Below, one piece after another: positions 49,776 to 59,219 of a stretch of 64,000 bases of DNA (its first letter is position 1; every line of letters begins with the position of its first letter). The stretch covers positions 1-64,000 of the forward strand of contig NZ_MINO01000008.1 of assembly GCF_001757355.1 (NCBI RefSeq). The letters are read 5' to 3'. The stretch is from Sphingobium phenoxybenzoativorans. GTDB lineage: Bacteria; Pseudomonadota; Alphaproteobacteria; Sphingomonadales; Sphingomonadaceae. The position numbers were made by a program, and so were the translations under genes. The notes beneath the pieces were generated by a model. It had not been told where the DNA came from, searched no databases, and saw only the letters and a list, made by a program, of their open reading frames with translations.

Positions 49776-50717
49776 ATGGCTGAGCTGGATTTGAATCTGC
49801 TACCCGCCCTCGACGCCCTGTTGCACAGTCGGAATGTGACGGTGGCGGCGAGGCAGATTGGCGTATCCCAGCCGACGATGAGCGGCATGTTGGGCCGCCT
49901 TCGCGATCAGTTGCATGATCCCTTGCTGGTAAGAGTGGGAAAGTCGATGCAGTTGACGCAGCGCGCCGGCGCGCTTCTGCCAGAGGTGCGTCAGATGCTG
50001 CTGGCGGCGGAAAAGCTGACCCTCGATCCCGGTCCGTTTGAGCCTGAAAATCTGGAACGCCGATTCACAATGATGACGTCGGAATTTGGACTGTTCATCA
50101 TTTTCCCGCAGGTCATGGATCAGATGATGGCGACGGCAAAAGGCGTGCAGTTTGACATCAGCGCCATCGATCAGCCTGTCGAGAGCGTATATAGCGGCAA
50201 GGTTGACCTCTGCGTCACTGGCGATCTCATCGATGATATCGGTGGAGAAGCGGCGCGATCAGTGCGCACAAAGACGCTGATGACTGACCGGTTCGTCGCC
50301 ATCGTGGACAATGACCATCCGTTGACAGGCCGGATCGGCCTCGACGAACTTCTCGCATATCCACATGTCGCCACCCAGTTTCTGGGCAGCAAACGGGCCG
50401 TCGAGGATGTCGGCAGCCGGAACCTGTCCAACCGGCATCCGCCGCGCGTGCGCGTGCCAAGCTTCCTGTCGATCGCGCCCATGGTGGCAGACACCCATTC
50501 GATCGGCATCGTTCCAGCCCGCCTGGCTCCGCGGCTATGCTGCGATGCCGACGTCCGCCCCCTCATCCTGTCCGATGAGTTCGCGGAGATCGCCATAAAG
50601 ATGCTATGGCACATCCGCGACGATCATGATGCCGCGCATGCCTGGCTCAGAGGCATGATGGTCGCCAGATGCCAGGAGCTTGTCAGGGAAACAGCAATCT
50701 CCGCAGACGCGCACTGA
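49776..50717 (+). CDS. LysR-family regulator
   Basis: A 313-residue LysR protein started at 49776 (MAELDLNLLPALDALLHSRN). The helix-turn-helix is VTVAARQIGVSQPTMSGMLG, RLRDQLHDPLLVRVG, and the effector domain follows, with the PQVMDQMM-type and HPLTGRIGLDELLAYPHVAT segments. The LDLNLLPALDALL opening is that of the NodD/LinR/PcpR-like branch, which answers to aromatics. Divergent with the monooxygenase across 140 bases. Confidence 0.92.
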   Translation: MAELDLNLLPALDALLHSRNVTVAARQIGVSQPTMSGMLGRLRDQLHDPLLVRVGKSMQLTQRAGALLPEVRQMLLAAEKLTLDPGPFEPENLERRFTMMTSEFGLFIIFPQVMDQMMATAKGVQFDISAIDQPVESVYSGKVDLCVTGDLIDDIGGEAARSVRTKTLMTDRFVAIVDNDHPLTGRIGLDELLAYPHVATQFLGSKRAVEDVGSRNLSNRHPPRVRVPSFLSIAPMVADTHSIGIVPARLAPRLCCDADVRPLILSDEFAEIAIKMLWHIRDDHDAAHAWLRGMMVARCQELVRETAISADAH

Positions 50718-50768
50718 ATGGCCGGACGCATCCGCCTAGCTTGACAAACATACCCTCATCAGGAATCT

Positions 50769-50784
50769 GTATCCACAATTGGAA
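50769..50784. promoter_or_regulatory. Operator-like site upstream of GST copy 2
   Basis: GTATCCACAATTGGAA shares the first eight bases of the operator. It lies in the 273-base gap before the GST gene, which otherwise shows no gene. Confidence 0.4.
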
Positions 50785-50990
50785 GCGCAACATCTTGCCG
50801 CGATGAAGCGCCTGCAATGCGCCATGAGCTTTGTCCATTCGCCAGAACCATAATCGGGCATGCGCAATCTCAAAGGCCATGGATGGATTGAGAGGGAACC
50901 ATCGATCGGGTCGGCCGGAGCCGGCATTTCAACAGCATCGCGAACGGCTTTGCACCAACCACAACACCATCAGCATGACGGAGACTGGGC

Positions 50991-51668
50991 ATGATCAGCT
51001 TCTATTATTGCATCGGTCCCAATCCGATGAAGGTCGCGCTTTTCCTTGAAGAATCCGGGGTGCCTTACGACGCGATCCCGGTGGACATATTGAAAGGCGA
51101 GCAGCTCAGCCCCGAATTTCTGCGCCTTAATCCGAATGGGAAACTGCCTGTTCTGGTGGATGAAGGCGTCACCATTTTCGACAGCAACGCCATCTTGCTT
51201 TATCTCGCCGAAAAATACGGGAAGTTCCTTCCGGGGGAATCCTTTGCTGCGCGCGGAACGCTTCTGTCCTGGCTGATGTTCGTGGCAACCGGACTTGGTC
51301 CCTATAGCGGGCAGGCCGTGCATTTTCAGCATTATGCGCCGGAACCGAAAAGCTACGGGGTCCAGCGCTATGTGTTTGAAGCGCGCCGTCATTACGGGGT
51401 GCTCAACGATCATCTCGCCTATCGGGAATGGATGGTTGGTGACACCTATACCATAGTCGATATGGCGGTCTGGGGCTGGTGCGCCAATATCGATCGGGTG
51501 CTGGGCGTCGAAGCCCGGCAGGATTTCCCCCATCTGATGCGGCTGGTCGACAGGATCGGCCAACGCCCCGCAGCCTTGGCCGTACATGGCCTGCGTGAAC
51601 GCCATGCATTCAAAATGCAGTTTGACGAACAGGCGCGTGCTAACATGTTCCAGCACCTTCCTGCATGA
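50991..51668 (+). CDS. Glutathione S-transferase (copy 2)
   Basis: A 225-residue GST (MISFYYCIGPNPMKVALFLE) with NPNGKLPVLVDEG and FDSNAILLYLAEK in the thioredoxin-like domain, and YTIVDMAVWGW in the helical domain. It is clearly paralogous to the GST at 25438 along its whole length. It is followed by a tautomerase and an FAH hydrolase, which together look like an isomerase-tautomerase-hydrolase module. Glutathione-dependent isomerisation is the favoured role. Confidence 0.88.
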   Translation: MISFYYCIGPNPMKVALFLEESGVPYDAIPVDILKGEQLSPEFLRLNPNGKLPVLVDEGVTIFDSNAILLYLAEKYGKFLPGESFAARGTLLSWLMFVATGLGPYSGQAVHFQHYAPEPKSYGVQRYVFEARRHYGVLNDHLAYREWMVGDTYTIVDMAVWGWCANIDRVLGVEARQDFPHLMRLVDRIGQRPAALAVHGLRERHAFKMQFDEQARANMFQHLPA

Positions 51669-51694
51669 TCGCAGCTATCTAAAATTCCATAACT

Positions 51695-51710
51695 GCATCC
51701 ACTATATTGC
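51695..51710. promoter_or_regulatory. Operator-like site upstream of the tautomerase
   Basis: GCATCCACTATATTGC matches GTATCCACT at eight of nine positions and lies 70-85 bases before the tautomerase start. Confidence 0.35.
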
Positions 51711-51779
51711 GCGATGCCACGAATTGGCTATTGAGGATGCACGACTCCGCATCTGAGCAGTCACGGAGAGGGAAAAGGG

Positions 51780-51980
51780 ATGCCGCTAATTTCGGTGCAG
51801 ATGATCCGTGGGCGCACGGCTGAACAAAAGAGAGCCTTCATGAAGGAACTCGCAGAAGCGGCCATTCGGACGCTGGGCGTTCCAGAGCAGTCCGTTCGCG
51901 TGATCGTTACGGAAATTGAGCCGGAACACTGGGGAATCGGCCTGACCACAAAAGCGGAAAGAGACGGGGGAAGCGCATGA
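51780..51980 (+). CDS. 4-oxalocrotonate tautomerase-family protein
   Basis: A 66-residue protein (MPLISVQMIRGRTAEQKRAF) with the catalytic N-terminal Pro after Met removal and an Arg at position 10 of the mature protein. ELAEAAIRTLGVPEQSVRVI, then VTEIEPEHWGIGL, completes the beta-alpha-beta fold. Family members interconvert 2-hydroxymuconate and 2-oxo-3-hexenedioate. It overlaps the FAH gene by ATGA, so its product probably passes to that enzyme; it may also serve the meta pathway at 54 kb, which lacks a tautomerase. Confidence 0.9.
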   Translation: MPLISVQMIRGRTAEQKRAFMKELAEAAIRTLGVPEQSVRVIVTEIEPEHWGIGLTTKAERDGGSA

Positions 51981-52876
51981 CGGACCAGTATCGCCTGGCG
52001 GTTGTCCAGATTGAAGGACAGAGCGCGCCCGTGGTGGAATATGCCGGCCATATGCTGCCGCTGGCGGATATTCTGCCGGGCAGCGAAGGCAAGGCGCCGG
52101 GCGACCTGCTGCCGCTATTGCAGAATTGGGACGAGTCCGAGCAAATTATTTCCGCATATGTGGATGCAAATTTGTCTCGATTTTCTTCCGAGGGATTGTC
52201 CGCGGGCTCCGTTCGGTTCTTGTCCCCGATACAAGCCCCCGGAAAGATTGTGTGCATCGGTTCCAATTTTCACGATCATATCGCCGAAATGCCCATCCCG
52301 ATGGTTCCGACCTATCCTTACAGCTTCCTGAAACCGGCGAATAACACGATCCGCGCTTCGGGCGAGGCCGTCGCCGTGCCCCGCCGCTCCAGCATGATGG
52401 ATTGGGAAGCGGAACTGGCTGTCGTCATCGGCAAGCAATGCGTGGATGTGCCCGCATCCGGCGCCCTCGATGTGATCGCCGGCTATGCGAATTTCAACGA
52501 CCTGTCCGCCCGCGACTGGCTGGACAAGCGGCCGCCGGTTGGCGTCGATTGGGTGCAGCATAAGGCGTTCGATGGCTTTGCGCCCTTCGGACCCTATATC
52601 GTCCCAGCGCGCTTCGTTCCCGATCCGCAGGACTTGCGGATGCGGCTTAGCGTCAATGGCGTGACGAAACAGGATTCCAACACGCGGGAAATGGTTTTCG
52701 GCGTGGCCGCGATCATTGAGCATATCAGCTCGATCATGACGCTGTATCCAGGCGACATCATCGCGACCGGCACGCCGGCGGGAACCGGGCATGGCCGTGG
52801 CGAATATCTGAAATCCGGCGATACGGTCGTCATGGAGGTTGGCCCGCTGGGCGAACTGGTCACGCCTATCGCTTAA
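51977..52876 (+). CDS. Fumarylacetoacetate hydrolase-family protein (copy 2)
   Basis: A 299-residue FAH-fold enzyme, translationally coupled to the tautomerase. GSNFHDHIAEMPIPMVPTYP, SMMDWEAELAVVIGK (metal-binding Glu pair) and MTLYPGDIIATGTPAGTG match copy 1 at 26194 nearly throughout. It probably hydrolyses a 2,4-dioxo acid or related ring-cleavage product. The duplication suggests two related substrates or two branches. Confidence 0.88.
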   Translation: MTDQYRLAVVQIEGQSAPVVEYAGHMLPLADILPGSEGKAPGDLLPLLQNWDESEQIISAYVDANLSRFSSEGLSAGSVRFLSPIQAPGKIVCIGSNFHDHIAEMPIPMVPTYPYSFLKPANNTIRASGEAVAVPRRSSMMDWEAELAVVIGKQCVDVPASGALDVIAGYANFNDLSARDWLDKRPPVGVDWVQHKAFDGFAPFGPYIVPARFVPDPQDLRMRLSVNGVTKQDSNTREMVFGVAAIIEHISSIMTLYPGDIIATGTPAGTGHGRGEYLKSGDTVVMEVGPLGELVTPIA

Positions 52877-53159
52877 TATGCGCACATCCCTTGCGCTACC
52901 GCTGGCGGAATGGCGGTCGACACCGGGCGCGCGGACCCGAAATAAAAGCGGCGATTTCCTCCCCAGGCAAAAACCAAGCCGCCGGCCTGTCCGCATGTGA
53001 ATACAATTTTACGCCGCCTCGCATGTCTGAATATTTCCGGCATCCTGGGGCTGGGGCCGGAATGGCCGATCCTCTTTGGGAATCCGGCCGTTGGCGGCGC
53101 GCGCCTTTCCCATCCTCCGTGCCTATTGATTAAACTGCATCCGATGTTATCGGTCCTCT

Positions 53160-53906
53160 ATGGCTTCTCTTGCGGACGTTCTGAAACCTATCGATCGCAG
53201 CGATGGACGGCGCACGGCCGTTGAGGTCTATGAAACCCTGCAGCAATCCATTCTCAGCGGCCAACTGAAACCCGGCACGATCGTCTCGCAAGTCGAACTC
53301 GCAAAGACCCTGAATGTCAGTCGCACGCCCGTTCGGGAAGCGATGCGCATGCTGCAGGAGGGCGGCCTGCTCGTCGGCGAACCAAATTACCGCAGCCGTG
53401 TCGTCGGTTTCGATCCCGTCGATATCGAAGCGCTCTATATCAAGCGGCTCGCACTGGAATCGCTGGGTGTGGCCATCACCACAAAACGGATGACGCCTGC
53501 GCTGCTCGACGAATTGCGCGAGGTTATCCTCGCGCTCGAGAGCGAGGATGCGCATGACGTCTTTGAACAGTGGCAGAAACTGCATCGCAGGCTCCACCGG
53601 TTGATCGTTGCCGAGGCAGGCGAAGTTCTGGCGAATGAGCTGGAACAACTGGAATTGCGTAGCGAGCGATATCAATCCGCGTACAAGGGCGCTCATCTTG
53701 TCGGATGGTGGCAGCGCGGCGAAGCGGAACATAGGGAAATGTTCCAGGCCATGTCCAATGGCAACGCATCGCTGGCCGCCGAACTGGCGGCGCGCCATCT
53801 CGCTCGAACCGCCCTAGAATTGCTGGCCGCCCTCGCGCCGGAATATGACACGTCGCGCCTCAGGAGCTGCCTCAGCTTCTCCATCGCCGGCGCAAACGCC
53901 GCCTGA
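53160..53906 (+). CDS. GntR-family regulator with FCD domain
   Basis: A 248-residue FadR-type regulator (MASLADVLKPIDRSDGRRTA). The winged helix is VYETLQQSILSGQLKPGTIV, SQVELAKTLNVSRTPVREAM, RMLQEGGLLV; the all-helical FCD domain follows from about residue 90, with RRLHRLIVAEAGEV and HREMFQAMSNGNASLAAELA supplying the usual metal/ligand Asp/His positions. FCD regulators bind operators of GTATnCA/TTGTATACAA type, close to the motif repeated in this region, so it is the best candidate for its binder. Confidence 0.92.
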   Translation: MASLADVLKPIDRSDGRRTAVEVYETLQQSILSGQLKPGTIVSQVELAKTLNVSRTPVREAMRMLQEGGLLVGEPNYRSRVVGFDPVDIEALYIKRLALESLGVAITTKRMTPALLDELREVILALESEDAHDVFEQWQKLHRRLHRLIVAEAGEVLANELEQLELRSERYQSAYKGAHLVGWWQRGEAEHREMFQAMSNGNASLAAELAARHLARTALELLAALAPEYDTSRLRSCLSFSIAGANAA

Positions 53907-53929
53907 CCCCCATCTCTGTCCAAAAAAAT

Positions 53930-53957
53930 GGCCGGCGGTGATGCAGCACCGCCGGCC
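53930..53957. terminator. Strong hairpin after the GntR gene
   Basis: GGCCGGCGGTG (53930-53940) pairs perfectly with CACCGCCGGCC (53947-53957) around a 6-base loop. A run of seven A precedes it, giving a T-run on the minus strand. It closes the GntR transcription unit. The rest of 53907-54288 holds promoter-type sequence for the meta operon and no gene. Confidence 0.6.
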
Positions 53958-54056
53958 GTAGAGCGCCCTGTAACGCATCAGCATCGGCAAACCGGGCTGA
54001 CACAGGGAGAGACATCAGAGATTCTGCGCCACCTCTGATTGCTGCATGATATTCTG

Positions 54057-54076
54057 GATACAGTTTGTGTCCACAC
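54057..54076. promoter_or_regulatory. Operator-like inverted repeat upstream of the meta operon
   Basis: GGATACAGTTTGTGTCCAC holds the inverted halves GGATACA and TGTCC, matching TGTATCC of the shared operator. It lies about 210 bases before the first gene of the meta-cleavage operon. Confidence 0.4.
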
Positions 54077-54232
54077 CTTTTGTGCGGTCTCTCCCAAAAT
54101 TATCGAAAATTCCCAGGCGATGGTGATTGAGCGCGTCAATTAATCGCCATTTTCATGCGATTTCCATCATGCGCACTCCCCGGTGCATGGGTCAGGAAAC
54201 GATATGCCCGCAATCTTCATGGCATCAGGGTT

Positions 54233-54268
54233 GCATCCATATTCTTTAGGACGTATACATCCATAAAC
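54233..54268. promoter_or_regulatory. Pair of operator-like sites just before the meta operon
   Basis: GCATCCATATTC (from 54233) and GTATACATCCATAAAC (54253-54268) are half-site matches 20 bases apart, the second ending 20 bases before the ATG at 54289. The position would suit repression. Confidence 0.4.
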
Positions 54269-54288
54269 GACTCAAGATGGAGAGGTGA

Positions 54289-55797
54289 ATGATCGCGCAC
54301 GCAAGCCAGACCGCTCTTGCCAGCACGGCGGCGGAACGGCCGAAACGGATTCTGCGCAACTTCATCGGTGGCAAATTTATCGATGGCGGCGCACCGTTCG
54401 ATATCTTCGATCCAGCGACGGGATCCGTTCACGCCACGGCCTATGAGGCCGATCGCGCCATCGTCGATGAAGCCGTTCGCGCCGCCCGGAAAGCGGTCGA
54501 GGGCGAATGGGGCAATATGACGCTGGCCAAGCGCCGCGCATTGCTGACGCGGGTCGCGGACCGCATCGAGGAGCGCTTCGACGAATTTCTGGAAGCCGAG
54601 ATTGCTGACACGGGCAAGCCCCATGATCTGGCCCACCATCTCGATATTCCGCGCGGCGCGGCAAATTTCCGGGTTTTTGCGGATGCGATTGCCAATCTGT
54701 CCACCGAAACCTTTGAGATGGATACGCCCGACGGCGGCAAGGCTCTCAACTATGCAGTGCGCAAGCCGCTGGGCGTGGTTGGCGTCATCAGCCCCTGGAA
54801 TCTGCCGCTGCTGCTCATGACGTGGAAGGTCGCCCCTGCCCTCGCCTGCGGCAATGCGGTGATCGTGAAGCCTTCCGAGGAAACGCCATCGACCACAACC
54901 CTGCTGGGCGAGGTCATGGCCGAGGTCGGCATGCCGGACGGCGTGTTCAACGTGATCCACGGCTTCGGCCCGGATTCCGCGGGCGAATTTCTAACGAGCC
55001 ATCCCGGCGTGCGCGCGATCACCTTCACCGGCGAAACACGCACCGGATCGGCTATCATGAAGGCGGCTGCTCCTACGGTGAAAGCGCTCTCCTTCGAATT
55101 GGGCGGCAAAAATGCTGCCATCGTCTTTGCGGACGCCGACATGGATGCAGCCGTCGCCGGATTGGCGCGTGCGGCCTTTCTCAATACCGGCCAGGTATGC
55201 CTCGCGCCTGAACGCATCTATGTGGAGCGTCCCGTGCTCGACCGCTTCGTCGCGGGAATGAAGGAGAAAGCCGAAGCATTGCTGCCGGGGTTGCCGAACG
55301 ACCCCGGCGTGACGCTCGGCCCGGTAATCTCGGAAGAACATCGGGGCAAGGTTCTGGGCTATTACCAGCTCGCCGTGGAGGAAGGCGCCACTGTCATCAC
55401 GGGCGGCGGCATCCCCGATTTGGCGGGCGATGCGGCGGGCGGCTATTTTGTCCAGCCAACCATTTGGACCGGCCTTCCTCATGAGGCGCGGGTGTGCCGT
55501 GAGGAAATCTTCGGCCCCGCATGTGCGATCATCCCCTTCGATACGGAGGAGGAAGCAGTTCGCATGGCCAATGACAGCGAATATGGCCTGGCCTCCTCCA
55601 TCTGGACCACCAATCTTTCGCGCGCGCATCGCGTGGGCAAGGCGATGGAGGTCGGCATATCCTGGGTGAATTGCTGGTTCCTGCGCGATCTGCGCACGCC
55701 CTTTGGCGGCGCCAAAATGTCGGGCGTAGGCCGCGAGGGCGGAGAGCATTCCGTCAATTTCTATTCCGAGCCGACGAACATCTGCATCAAATTATGA
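54289..55797 (+). CDS. 2-hydroxymuconic semialdehyde dehydrogenase-type aldehyde dehydrogenase
   Basis: A 502-residue NAD-type aldehyde dehydrogenase. Catalytic Cys304 (NTGQVCLAPERIY) and Glu270 (ALSFELGGKN) are present, with the coenzyme loop FTGETRTGSAI. NLPLLLMTWKVAPALACGNA and the ending FYSEPTNICIKL are typical of the DmpC/XylG branch. It oxidises the semialdehyde made by the extradiol enzyme encoded next, feeding the 4-oxalocrotonate branch. First gene of the operon. Confidence 0.92.
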   Translation: MIAHASQTALASTAAERPKRILRNFIGGKFIDGGAPFDIFDPATGSVHATAYEADRAIVDEAVRAARKAVEGEWGNMTLAKRRALLTRVADRIEERFDEFLEAEIADTGKPHDLAHHLDIPRGAANFRVFADAIANLSTETFEMDTPDGGKALNYAVRKPLGVVGVISPWNLPLLLMTWKVAPALACGNAVIVKPSEETPSTTTLLGEVMAEVGMPDGVFNVIHGFGPDSAGEFLTSHPGVRAITFTGETRTGSAIMKAAAPTVKALSFELGGKNAAIVFADADMDAAVAGLARAAFLNTGQVCLAPERIYVERPVLDRFVAGMKEKAEALLPGLPNDPGVTLGPVISEEHRGKVLGYYQLAVEEGATVITGGGIPDLAGDAAGGYFVQPTIWTGLPHEARVCREEIFGPACAIIPFDTEEEAVRMANDSEYGLASSIWTTNLSRAHRVGKAMEVGISWVNCWFLRDLRTPFGGAKMSGVGREGGEHSVNFYSEPTNICIKL

Positions 55798-55866
55798 TCG
55801 AGGGAGCGGGCATGCCGATGCCCGATAGTCCAATGCGCTGCATCAACTTGACCAGGGATATGTAAA

Positions 55867-56769
55867 ATGGGTGCCGACCTTCATGACATCCGCTACGTGC
55901 GGATCGGTTGCGACGATCTGGATACCAGCGTCCGCTTCGCCACCGATATCCTTGGCCTTGAACTTATGGAGCGGGATGGCAATCGCGCCTATCTGCGCGG
56001 CGACGATCGCGACCATAACATCTGCTACACGCAAGGGCGTGAGAGCGGCCAGGTCACTGGCTGGGAAGTGGCAAGCCTGGACGCGCTTGATGAGGCGGCA
56101 AAGGCGTTCGAGGCGTCGGGCGTCACAGTCCGGGCAGGCACGAGCGAGGAGCGCGAACTGCGCCGCGTGCGCGGTCTGATTGTGGTTTCCGATCCCACGG
56201 GAAATATCATCGAACTGGTCGCACGGCCGGACGCTTGCGGCAGACGCTATTTCCCAACGCGCGACGCGGGCATTTTGAATTTCAGCCATGTCGGCCTGCA
56301 CACCCGCAACCCCAGCGCGGATGAGGCGTTCTGGGTTCGCAATCTGGGTGGGAAAGTCAGCGACTGGATCGGCGACGCGGCTTTGATCCGCATCAACGAC
56401 GTGCATCACAATGTCGCCCTGTTTCCCTCAACCCGCGCAGGCATCCAGCATGTGAATTTCCAGGTGGAGTCGATCGACGACATCATGCGGTCATTCTACC
56501 ATCTGCAGAAGAATAATGTGCGGATCGTGTTCGGCCCTGGCCGTCATCCCACATCCGGCGCCCGCTTCCTCTATTTTCAGGGGCCGGACGATATCGTCTA
56601 CGAATATTCGACGGGCGTCCGCCTGATCACGGCCGAGGACGAAAAGACCTATGTCCCCCGGCAGTTCCCCAAGGCGGAATCCAGTTTCTGCATGTGGGGC
56701 TCGGTGCCGGACATCCCGGAATTCAGGGTGCCCCAGCCAAATGGCTCAGCGATCGCCCGTGCAGCCTGA
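55867..56769 (+). CDS. Catechol 2,3-dioxygenase-type extradiol dioxygenase
   Basis: A 300-residue two-domain VOC protein. Iron ligands in the second domain are His141 (NFSHVGLHTRN), His195 (GIQHVNFQV) and Glu246 (VYEYSTG), and the second-shell His181 (DVHHNVAL) and Tyr236 fit type I extradiol enzymes. It should open a catechol-like ring next to the hydroxyls. The Pro/Phe-rich C-terminal tail is longer than usual. No upstream ring-hydroxylating dioxygenase is in the window, so the source of its catechol is unknown. Confidence 0.88.
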   Translation: MGADLHDIRYVRIGCDDLDTSVRFATDILGLELMERDGNRAYLRGDDRDHNICYTQGRESGQVTGWEVASLDALDEAAKAFEASGVTVRAGTSEERELRRVRGLIVVSDPTGNIIELVARPDACGRRYFPTRDAGILNFSHVGLHTRNPSADEAFWVRNLGGKVSDWIGDAALIRINDVHHNVALFPSTRAGIQHVNFQVESIDDIMRSFYHLQKNNVRIVFGPGRHPTSGARFLYFQGPDDIVYEYSTGVRLITAEDEKTYVPRQFPKAESSFCMWGSVPDIPEFRVPQPNGSAIARAA

Positions 56770-57439
56770 CCCGTCACGCACGGTAAGGATGGCCGCGCGC
56801 GCAATGGGCAGGCACGGACTTGCCCACGCCTATGGCCATGTGAGCGCGCGGTTGAACGCCGAAAGCTTTCTCGTATCTCCCGCGCAACCGCTGGGGACTG
56901 TCGGCCTGGACGAACCCGGCGTGCAGGTGCCGCTCGACGGAGACCTGCCGCCCGGCGCCTTGCCGGAGGTTCGCATTCATCGCGAAATCTATCGCCGACG
57001 GCCCTCCATTGGCGGCATCTGCCGGGTGCAATCTCCTGCGGTGATGGCGCTGTCCGCCCTTGGTGAAACGCCCCGCGCGCTGCACGGCCTGGGAACCTAT
57101 TTCGCGCCTGCTCCGCCTTTGTGGCCTGGCGTCGCCCTGGTGCGGGACGACGCGCAAGCAGTTGCCGTGGCCGAGATGATGGGTGACGCCGCCGCGATCG
57201 TCCTGTCGGGGAATGGCGCGGTCATCGCGGGCGAGACGCTGGAGGAAGCGGCGAGCCTTGCCTTCTTCCTGGAGGACGCGGCCAAGATCGAACTGGCCCT
57301 GCTGCCTGCCCGCGCCGCTGGGCGGACCCCGCGTGAATATACCGCCGATGAGGTCGCGAAGCGCGCCGTCAGGGCGGGCGCTCTTTTCGAGCGCATGTGG
57401 CAATTTCTTTGTTTCGGAGATCCCGAATGGCAAGCGTAA
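56741..57439 (+). CDS. Class II aldolase/adducin-like protein without zinc His
   Basis: About 232 residues from the ATG at 56741; a GTG at 56759 is an alternative start. The fold is clear (GRHGLAHAYGHVSARL, IHREIYRRRPSIGG, NGAVIAGETLEEA). However, the zinc motif H-x-H appears as CRVQSP and the third ligand region N-H-G as GNGAV, so all three His are missing, while the Glu before HREIYR remains. It is unlikely to be a classical zinc aldolase. It overlaps both neighbours in the meta operon, implying a conserved role there. Confidence 0.82.
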   Translation: MAQRSPVQPDPSRTVRMAARAMGRHGLAHAYGHVSARLNAESFLVSPAQPLGTVGLDEPGVQVPLDGDLPPGALPEVRIHREIYRRRPSIGGICRVQSPAVMALSALGETPRALHGLGTYFAPAPPLWPGVALVRDDAQAVAVAEMMGDAAAIVLSGNGAVIAGETLEEAASLAFFLEDAAKIELALLPARAAGRTPREYTADEVAKRAVRAGALFERMWQFLCFGDPEWQA

Positions 57440-58242
57440 TGACTGCGCCCGCGCTGGGCAGCGATATGGTGGAACAGAAGGCCGCTTCCTTGCGCGGCGC
57501 ATATGACACTCTGGTTCCGGTGGAGCCGATCCGCATCGATTTGCCAGACGCTTCGGTTGAGGACGCCTATGCCATTCAGGAGGCCAATACCGCCCACTGG
57601 CTGAAACAGGGGCGCGTGCTGGTCGGCGCGAAGATCGGTCTCACCGCAAAGACCGTGCAGAAGCAGTTGGGGGTGGATCAGCCTGACTTCGGCGCGCTTT
57701 TTGCCGACATGGCGATCGCGGACGGCGATGACGTCGCGCCCGGACGCCTGCTGCAACCGAAGGTCGAGGCGGAAATCGCCTTCGTTCTTCGCCGGACGCC
57801 CAATGCGAAGGCGCTGACCACGGCCGAGCTGATCAACAGCGTCGACTACGCCCTGCCCGCCATCGAGATTGTCGATAGCCGGATCGCGGATTGGAACATC
57901 CGCATTGTCGACACGATCGCCGACAATGCATCCTCCGGCCTGTTCGTGCTGGGCACGACGCCGGTCAAGCTTGATGCGCTGGACCTGCGTCTGTGCGGCA
58001 TGGTGCTGGAGAAGAATGGCGAACAGGTATCCTTCGGCGCTGGTGCCGCATGCCTGGGCAATCCGCTGCATGCGCTGGGCTGGCTCGCCGCCAAGATGGC
58101 CGAGGTGGGGCGGCCGCTCAAGGAGGGCGACATCGTCCTTGCCGGGACGCTGGGCCCAATGGTCGCCGTCAAACCAGGGGATAAGGTTGAAGCCCGGATC
58201 GAAGGACTGGGCAGCGTTCGCGTAGGTTTTGGAAAGGAATGA
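57439..58242 (+). CDS. 2-keto-4-pentenoate (2-oxopent-4-enoate) hydratase
   Basis: A 267-residue enzyme from the ATG at 57439 ([20 protein letters not shown]), which overlaps the previous TAA by one base; an ATG at 57427 is possible. [34 protein letters not shown] (metal Glu pair) and [11 protein letters not shown] are hallmarks of the hydratase/decarboxylase family, FAH fold. It hydrates 2-oxopent-4-enoate to 4-hydroxy-2-oxovalerate. Confidence 0.92.
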   Translation: MTAPALGSDMVEQKAASLRGAYDTLVPVEPIRIDLPDASVEDAYAIQEANTAHWLKQGRVLVGAKIGLTAKTVQKQLGVDQPDFGALFADMAIADGDDVAPGRLLQPKVEAEIAFVLRRTPNAKALTTAELINSVDYALPAIEIVDSRIADWNIRIVDTIADNASSGLFVLGTTPVKLDALDLRLCGMVLEKNGEQVSFGAGAACLGNPLHALGWLAAKMAEVGRPLKEGDIVLAGTLGPMVAVKPGDKVEARIEGLGSVRVGFGKE

Positions 58243-58247
58243 TGACG

Positions 58248-59186
58248 ATGAAGACCAAGGTGGCCATCATCGGATCGGGCAATATCGGCACGGACTTGAT
58301 GATCAAGATCATGCGGCTGTCCGACGTGCTGGAAATGGGGGCATTTGTCGGGATCGACCCGGAATCCGATGGGTTGAAGCGTGCGGCGCGCATGGGTGTT
58401 CCTATCACCGCCGGCGGGCTGGATGGATTGATGGCCATGCCTGAATTTGCCGACATCGGCATCGTGTTCGACGCCACGTCCGCAGGCGCCCACGCCCGGC
58501 ATAGCGAAGCGCTGATCGCACATGGCAAGCGGGTGATCGATCTTACGCCCGCCGCGATCGGCCCCTACACGATCCCGCCCGTTAATGGCGACGCCAATCT
58601 GGATGCGCCCAATGTGAACATGGTGACATGCGGCGGACAGGCGACAATCCCCATCGTCGCCGCAGTGAACCGCGTGGCGAAGGTGCGTTATGGCGAGATT
58701 GTTGCCTCGATCGCGTCGAAGTCGGCCGGTCCCGGCACCCGCGCCAATATCGACGAGTTTACTGAGACGACAAGTCAGGCGATCGTCGATGTCGGCGGCG
58801 CGGCGCGCGGCAAGGCCATCATCATATTGAACCCCGCGGAACCGCCCCTGATCATGCGCGACACCGTATATTGCCTCACCGACGACGCAGATCAGGAGGC
58901 TATCGCCGCGTCCGTCGAGCAGATGGTGAAGGAAGTGCAGAGCTATGTGCCGGGTTACCGCCTGAAACAGGCGGTGCAGTTCGAACATATCGGCTCCAAC
59001 AAGCCGCTCCGCATCCCGGAAATGAATGGCGAATTTACCGGCCTCAAGGTCTCGGTGTTCCTGGAGGTGGAAGGCGCCGCCCACTATTTGCCCGCCTATG
59101 CCGGCAACCTCGACATCATGACTTCCGCGGCGCTCAAGACCGCGGAAAAGATCGCCCTGCGCGACCGTGAGCAGATCGCCGCTTAA
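58248..59186 (+). CDS. dmpF: Acetaldehyde dehydrogenase (acylating)
   Basis: About 312 residues from the ATG at 58248 ([20 protein letters not shown]), spaced nine bases from AAAGGA; ATGs at 58239 and 58242 are alternatives. Rossmann loop GSGNIG and catalytic Cys in [11 protein letters not shown] are intact. It converts acetaldehyde, channelled from the aldolase, to acetyl-CoA. Forms a complex with the aldolase encoded next. Overlap or near-overlap with the hydratase gene. Confidence 0.95.
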   Translation: MKTKVAIIGSGNIGTDLMIKIMRLSDVLEMGAFVGIDPESDGLKRAARMGVPITAGGLDGLMAMPEFADIGIVFDATSAGAHARHSEALIAHGKRVIDLTPAAIGPYTIPPVNGDANLDAPNVNMVTCGGQATIPIVAAVNRVAKVRYGEIVASIASKSAGPGTRANIDEFTETTSQAIVDVGGAARGKAIIILNPAEPPLIMRDTVYCLTDDADQEAIAASVEQMVKEVQSYVPGYRLKQAVQFEHIGSNKPLRIPEMNGEFTGLKVSVFLEVEGAAHYLPAYAGNLDIMTSAALKTAEKIALRDREQIAA

Positions 59187-59219
59187 GGCGCTATTGACCC
59201 CTTTTATCAGGACCGGACC

